From: Pomacea canaliculata
Taxonomy: Eukaryota; Mollusca; Gastropoda; Architaenioglossa; Ampullariidae
NCBI RefSeq assembly: GCF_003073045.1
Contig: NC_037599.1
Span: 6,398,247-6,462,246, forward strand
Direction: 5' to 3'
Length of the DNA: 64,000 bases
The position numbers and the translations under genes are program-made. The notes beneath the pieces were generated by a model, which was given only the letters and a program-made list of their open reading frames with translations, made no database searches and was not told where the DNA came from. Positions 60,801 to 64,000 of this stretch are shown here, piece by piece (within the stretch, counting starts at the first letter, position 1; each line of letters begins with the position of its first letter).

Positions 60801-62729
60801 CATGACAGACTGCTATCACAGAAGCAAATGCATGGACAGGTAACAAAAAAATTACTAATACACCAAACTATAAAGTTAGCATCCATTCATGATAGCATAA
60901 ACCAAAACTGACAGTGCAGTATCAGTTTATATAAAAAATTAAAAACTGAAGACAAATGTGTTTTCCACTTTCTATGAAAATGAAAAACCTGATGAGAGGG
61001 GAATAGGGTGTTACTTGTGTACTAACATCACTGTTTTTAAGCTACAACATTGGTACTTCCTAGCTTGAAAATTACACTTTAACTGCAATTACTATAGCAA
61101 GCATTGACAAAATAAACTCTAAAACACCTGAAATGATGCAGATGCTAAGGCCATACAGCTCTGACCTGATACCACAGTTACGCAATGAAATGTTGTGGAT
61201 CACAGTTCCAAACGTGCCAGCAAGAATTGGTCCCTGTTCACCAAGCACTCTTTCACTCATTTGAACAAAGGCTTGACATAAGCTGACAAAGGGTAATTAG
61301 TCTTGAATATTCTAAAGAAATGAGTAAGATTAAAAAAATGGAATACTAATAACAGTTACTATTGTTATTGACAAGAATAGAGGACATTTTTAGAGTTCAT
61401 GTGATTAACAGGAAGTTCAATGCACTTTACAAAAGAGAGGCAAATACTCTTACACAAATCTGCATAATATACATACAGATAAAGATCAAAATATATTGTC
61501 AAAGAAACAGATAAAGGCACATTTAACAGCCATTAACACAAGCCAAAAAGAAACCTACATATGAAGCATGCTGGAGCAGATCAGCATAAAAAAGGACTGG
61601 CAGACTACATGAGGAAAAGGATCTATATATATTTTCTAGCATGCACAAAAACATCACATAACAAAATATAAATACAGACTTGTTGACATACTTTTCACAG
61701 CTGCATACATAAAATAATAAGATTGTATACATCACACACAGACACTATGCTGCACAATTGTGGTAATGGAGTAAACATGTCAAGGATACTGATTTATGAA
61801 CCAAATAGGGCTTACCATGAGTGGTGAGATGAGCATGCTAGCTACCAATGCCACTGAACTGCTCTCCATCAAGCCCAATGCTGCAATCACACTGACAAAA
61901 CAATTCAAAGTACAAGATATGACAAAAACAAACAAGCAACTCAAAACAAAAGCCCGCAACAAATGGGAACTGAGAATTAGTACTAATAATAAAACCACAG
62001 TACATTTATAGGAGAAGCAGACAGCCAAGTGGTTAGAGCATTGGCGTCTGAAATGAGACTGTGCTGGTTCAATGCTCGATTAGCACAGCAAATTTCCCCC
62101 AGCCCACCCAGCTGGTGGGATTAGGTACTTGACTCCTTAGAGGGTTGGGGAAGGTAAGGCAATGAGGGAGAGATAGGCACCGCCCTCAAGTAAAAGCTGG
62201 CCCCAAGAAAAGTGAGGTCTCTAACACCTCACCCCACCAATGAGTGAAAAGCTTATGAGATGATATTTACCTTACCTTACATTTATAAGATTGGTTAATA
62301 TGTATGGACATTGAGTTTTATGATAAACAAAGAGAGAGGCCCCAAACTGACCTGCTAGGTGTGTGTGTGTGACAGCTCTACTCTCTTCACGCTAACACAA
62401 ATGTACACAACTCTCTGTCAAATTTACATTCACACAAGACAGACACTAATAACCCAGCTATGGCTGGTCTCCCACGAAACTAATATTGAACGTTTTTTCC
62501 CTTCATTTTCTCCACCTGATGCAAACATTAAGTAAAGATTAGTAGCAAACTTTATATCTGGCACCAAACATGACATATTACCTACCAAACCACACAACTG
62601 TTCCTCTAAAAAATAACAACTACACCTCTCTCCCACCTCTGGGAAAAACCCTCCTTCCTACCTGGCCACCACAAGAAGCACCACATAATCAAATGTAAAT
62701 TCTGCATTACTTCTGACAGACTCAACCAC
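51895..62729 (-). CDS. DUF389 multi-pass membrane protein (5' part not in window)
   Basis: Twelve exons in transcript order: 62662-62729, 61816-61891, 61128-61233, 60570-60663, 58284-58428, 57730-57789, 56095-56286, 55571-55639, 54635-54712, 53966-54016, 53527-53577, 51895-52314. They give 1410 nt (469 codons plus stop) with consistent phases. The core matches the DUF389 family known from bacteria, archaea and many invertebrates, function unknown: FDYVVLLVVASVIAALGLM, then ASMLISPLMGPILAGTFG, then GWPTAEMYSRGVYRG, IAIPSGAGVALSVLGG and SASLLPPAVNAGMLW. About six membrane segments are visible, the last in exon 56095-56286. The C-terminal tail (140 codons in the last exon) is polar and basic, with HHSKT repeats and a KGKKKSKR run, likely cytoplasmic. 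The first exon seen starts in phase 0 without an ATG, so upstream exons must exist, probably beyond 64000. Confidence 0.85.
53347..53370. repeat. CAC trinucleotide microsatellite
   Basis: A run of CAC/ACC repeats (about seven units) in a DUF389 gene intron. Confidence 0.8.
56598..57016. mobile_element. Non-autonomous hAT transposon with 8-bp target duplication
   Basis: A 419-bp element with inverted ends: CAGGGATGCCCAAC at the left and GTTGGGCATCATTG at the right, followed inward by GGCCCGC on each side. It is flanked by the 8-bp direct repeat TTCTAATG (56590-56597 and 57017-57024), the length made by hAT transposases. No transposase is encoded. It lies in the DUF389 gene intron between exons 57730 and 56286. 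Confidence 0.93.
57897..57965. repeat. CT and CA microsatellites
   Basis: A short CT run (57900-57911) is followed by interrupted CA repeats, longest at 57937-57950. It lies in an intron of the DUF389 gene. Confidence 0.8.
57975..58135 (-). mobile_element. LINE 3' tail
   Basis: On the minus strand it contains AAAGTGCATTGAGCTCACC and AAATGTGCTGTATAAATAC and ends in an ATTATTATTAT tail, the usual 3' form of CR1-like LINEs. It lies close to exon 58284-58428 of the DUF389 gene. Confidence 0.55.
59078..59435 (-). mobile_element. LINE family A, 3' UTR copy
   Basis: It shares CTCCTAAGGAGTATGCTCTT, GAACAAGAACGAAACATGGA, ACATATGAGCTATAAAA and CACATTTAAAGGATT with the family A copy at 41691-42020. 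The ATT-type tail is at 59078-59090. An inverted copy lies at 60178-60470 in the same intron. Confidence 0.85.
59690..60178 (+). repeat. Repeat family B, long copy with one tandem unit
   Basis: Collinear with 35335-35905 (shared TTTGGATCTATTGGCTGGAT, AGTGATGATCACCCTTTTGC-type block, CTCCTGATGTCACT), but with only one 32-bp unit before CAGCGCAATAAATTTGCC and the CTTATTACTATT tail. It lies in the DUF389 gene intron between exons 60570 and 58428. Confidence 0.8.
60178..60470 (+). mobile_element. LINE family A, 3' UTR copy in plus orientation
   Basis: It starts within the tail of the family B copy and reads AATGCTAGTCCTTTTTC, AGCTCTTGTTTTTGTTATT, then TAAGAGTATGCTCCTTAGGA and a TTATTATTAT tail (60450-60462). 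It is the inverse of 59078-59435. Confidence 0.8.
61360..61480 (-). mobile_element. Possible LINE 3' tail
   Basis: On the minus strand AAAGTGCATTGAACTTCC resembles the 3' UTR segment at 57975-58135. The end near 61360 (TTGTCAATAACAATAG) is only weakly tail-like. Low-confidence remnant. Confidence 0.35.
62011..62277 (+). repeat. Second tRNA-derived SINE family, 10-bp target duplication
   Basis: The head carries an A-box-like AGCCAAGTGGTTAGAGCATT and a B box GGTTCAATGC. A 3' body without coding content follows, and the tail is TTTACCTTACC. The direct repeat TACATTTATA at 62001-62010 and 62278-62287 defines the ends. Unlike the family at 4816 it has a CCTTA-type tail. It lies in the DUF389 gene intron between exons 62662 and 61891. 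Confidence 0.85.
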
Positions 62730-62748
62730 CTGCAGAAAAAAAAATTGG

Positions 62749-63046
62749 AGAGTAAATTCTCTTTTTCTTCTTCGACTTACCAGGTAACATGACCAAAGGA
62801 GATAAAGGGTTACACTACCTCTTTAACCTTCGAAAGTTGTTTCCCTGACAGTGAACTAGTACATACCTGATGTGCAGAGTACTCTACTGGTCAGGTGAGC
62901 AACTGCCCTCTAACAGCTATACAGGAAAATGCAAGGCCAGAACAGCACTTTTTTTTTACTAATACTCCCCCCCGAACAGCGGGAAGGTCAGGAGGGCCTT
63001 GACATCATATCATCTGGTAAGTCGAAGAAGAAAAAGAATTTACTCT
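62749..63046. mobile_element. TIR element, short copy, with splice-site-like ends
   Basis: The ends are near-perfect inverted repeats: AGAGTAAATTCT, a pyrimidine run (CTTTTTCTTCTTCGACTTAC) and CAG at the left, and the same read from the right end at 63046. Inner blocks (AAAGGGTTACACTA, TTTCCCTGACAGTG, CTGGTCAGGT) match the long copy at 26444-27715. No coding capacity. The left end lies 20 bp from the first visible exon of the DUF389 gene. Confidence 0.85.
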
Positions 63047-63829
63047 ACAACTTCTATTTCTTCTTTGACTGTACCAGATGACATGACCATTGAAAACTAT
63101 ATATGGATGGAAGTACATACAACCCACCTGTGACAGTCAGATTGACAGCCTGTTTCACCATCGAGATCGCTCCCAATAGTGCCAAAGAAGCAGTGTGACC
63201 AAAGGTAGAATTAGAACACCAGCCTATTGAGGACATCATGGCACCTTTTATCACCACTTTAATCCAGGATGGCAAGGTTTGAGGAGGTTTTCCTGAGAGG
63301 CAGAAAAAGTTAAGCTCAGATCCACCAAATTAGCCATAATCACCTCAGGTAAATGCAGAGAACTGGGCCCTGCAGTAAAGCTGGATTGTGCTTTCAAGAG
63401 ACTGGCAAGGACCAAACCACAAGAGGCACTAAAGGCAAATGATTCTTAGCCAGGAATGCCAGATGCATCATCAACCACACAGAACCATCATCTTGGAACT
63501 GCAAAAAACCTGGGTCAGCTGAAAGTGCATGAAGCTAAGAAACCTTTCTTGCAGTAGCTTGGGACAACAGGAAAACTTTTTGACCCTGCAAAATGATGCC
63601 AACTTCTGAAGGTCATAGGTATTGGAGTTAAAGAACATCAAAACCCAGGCCAGGTTTAAAGTGGAAAAAGAGAATGTATGGCCAGCCATTTTCAAAAGAG
63701 GTTAGCTGTAGATTGTATTTTTCAGAAATAACACGAACTCTGTAAGGCAGGAGCATTAACCCAAATAAGCTGGTGAAAGACAAAGACAGCAAGACCACAA
63801 CAAGGGATACAGGATGAAGAGACCGCTGG
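63047..63829. other. Unassigned sequence beginning with a TIR-like end
   Basis: Directly after the TIR element, 63052-63090 again reads as a pyrimidine run, ACCAG and ATGACATGACC, the outer part of the same TIR family, but no partner end was found. Beyond it are two minus-strand open stretches (63054-63275 and 63471-63695, 73 and 74 codons). I recognise no domain in them, and they do not continue the DUF389 reading. They may belong to a larger relative of the TIR element. Confidence 0.4.
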
Positions 63830-64000
63830 ATGGGAAAGGGGGAGGAATTGGTGTTTTACGCCGTGCCAGCAACTATGGCTATATGACGGCAAGGCAGCCA
63901 GCCATGTAAACAGATGCCACATACAGAGAAAGAACAGCGTGCCCGAGACGAGAGTTGAACCCAAGACAGGCAACCTTCACTGTATAGGTGACAGGTGCTA
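63830..64000 (-). repeat. tRNA-derived SINE with C-rich tail (cut by window edge)
   Basis: A minus-strand copy of the SINE at 4816. It has the best preserved B box, read as GGGTTCAACTC (63952-63962), the GGCACGGCGTAAAACACCAA 3' end, and a tail of CCTCCCCCTTTCCC (63829-63842). The 5' end lies beyond the window. Confidence 0.85.

Overview
The window is eukaryotic nuclear DNA from an invertebrate, most likely a lophotrochozoan and probably a mollusc (a gastropod is my best guess). It is AT-rich. The protein genes are split into many short exons with GT-AG introns, the proteins are animal-type orthologues, and introns and intergenic DNA are full of LINE, SINE, hAT and Ty3/gypsy debris. The species assignment is inference from protein and repeat style, not a search.

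Layout. 1-347 (-): first coding exon of a BTB/Kelch-like gene, cut by the window edge. 1571-3545: a nest of decayed LINE and Ty3/gypsy sequence. 3971-7602 (+): complete six-exon geminin gene (predicted 254 aa). 7603-11156: gene-poor interval. 11157-39678 (-): complete 39-exon brefeldin-A-inhibited ARF-GEF of the BIG1/BIG2 type (predicted 1810 aa). 39679-39966: compact divergent promoter. 39967-47944 (+): complete eight-exon COP9 signalosome subunit 5 gene (predicted 335 aa, JAMM motif intact). 47945-51894: gene-poor interval with a 124-bp tandem duplication. 51895-62729 (-): twelve exons of a DUF389 membrane-protein gene (469 codons seen, 5' end not found in the window). 62749-64000: a TIR element, unassigned sequence and a SINE.

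I rebuilt every exon junction by hand. Reading phase is preserved across all junctions of the four multi-exon genes, so the models are internally consistent, though no transcript data were used. The genes do not form a pathway. Geminin and CSN5 both touch ubiquitin-dependent control (geminin as an APC/C substrate and licensing inhibitor, CSN5 as the cullin deneddylase), while the ARF-GEF works in trans-Golgi/endosome traffic. The CSN5 and ARF-GEF neighbourhood also exists in human 8q13 (COPS5, CSPP1, ARFGEF1), so the linkage looks ancient.

The most unusual material is in the repeats. A TIR element family has ends that read as a 3' splice acceptor inward and a 5' splice donor outward, so each copy looks like a mobile cassette exon. 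A tRNA-derived SINE has a C-rich tail, and one SINE copy is fused to an unrelated module inside a 14-bp target-site duplication. The ARF-GEF gene also has a GC-AG intron just before the 35-nt exon that carries the catalytic glutamate.
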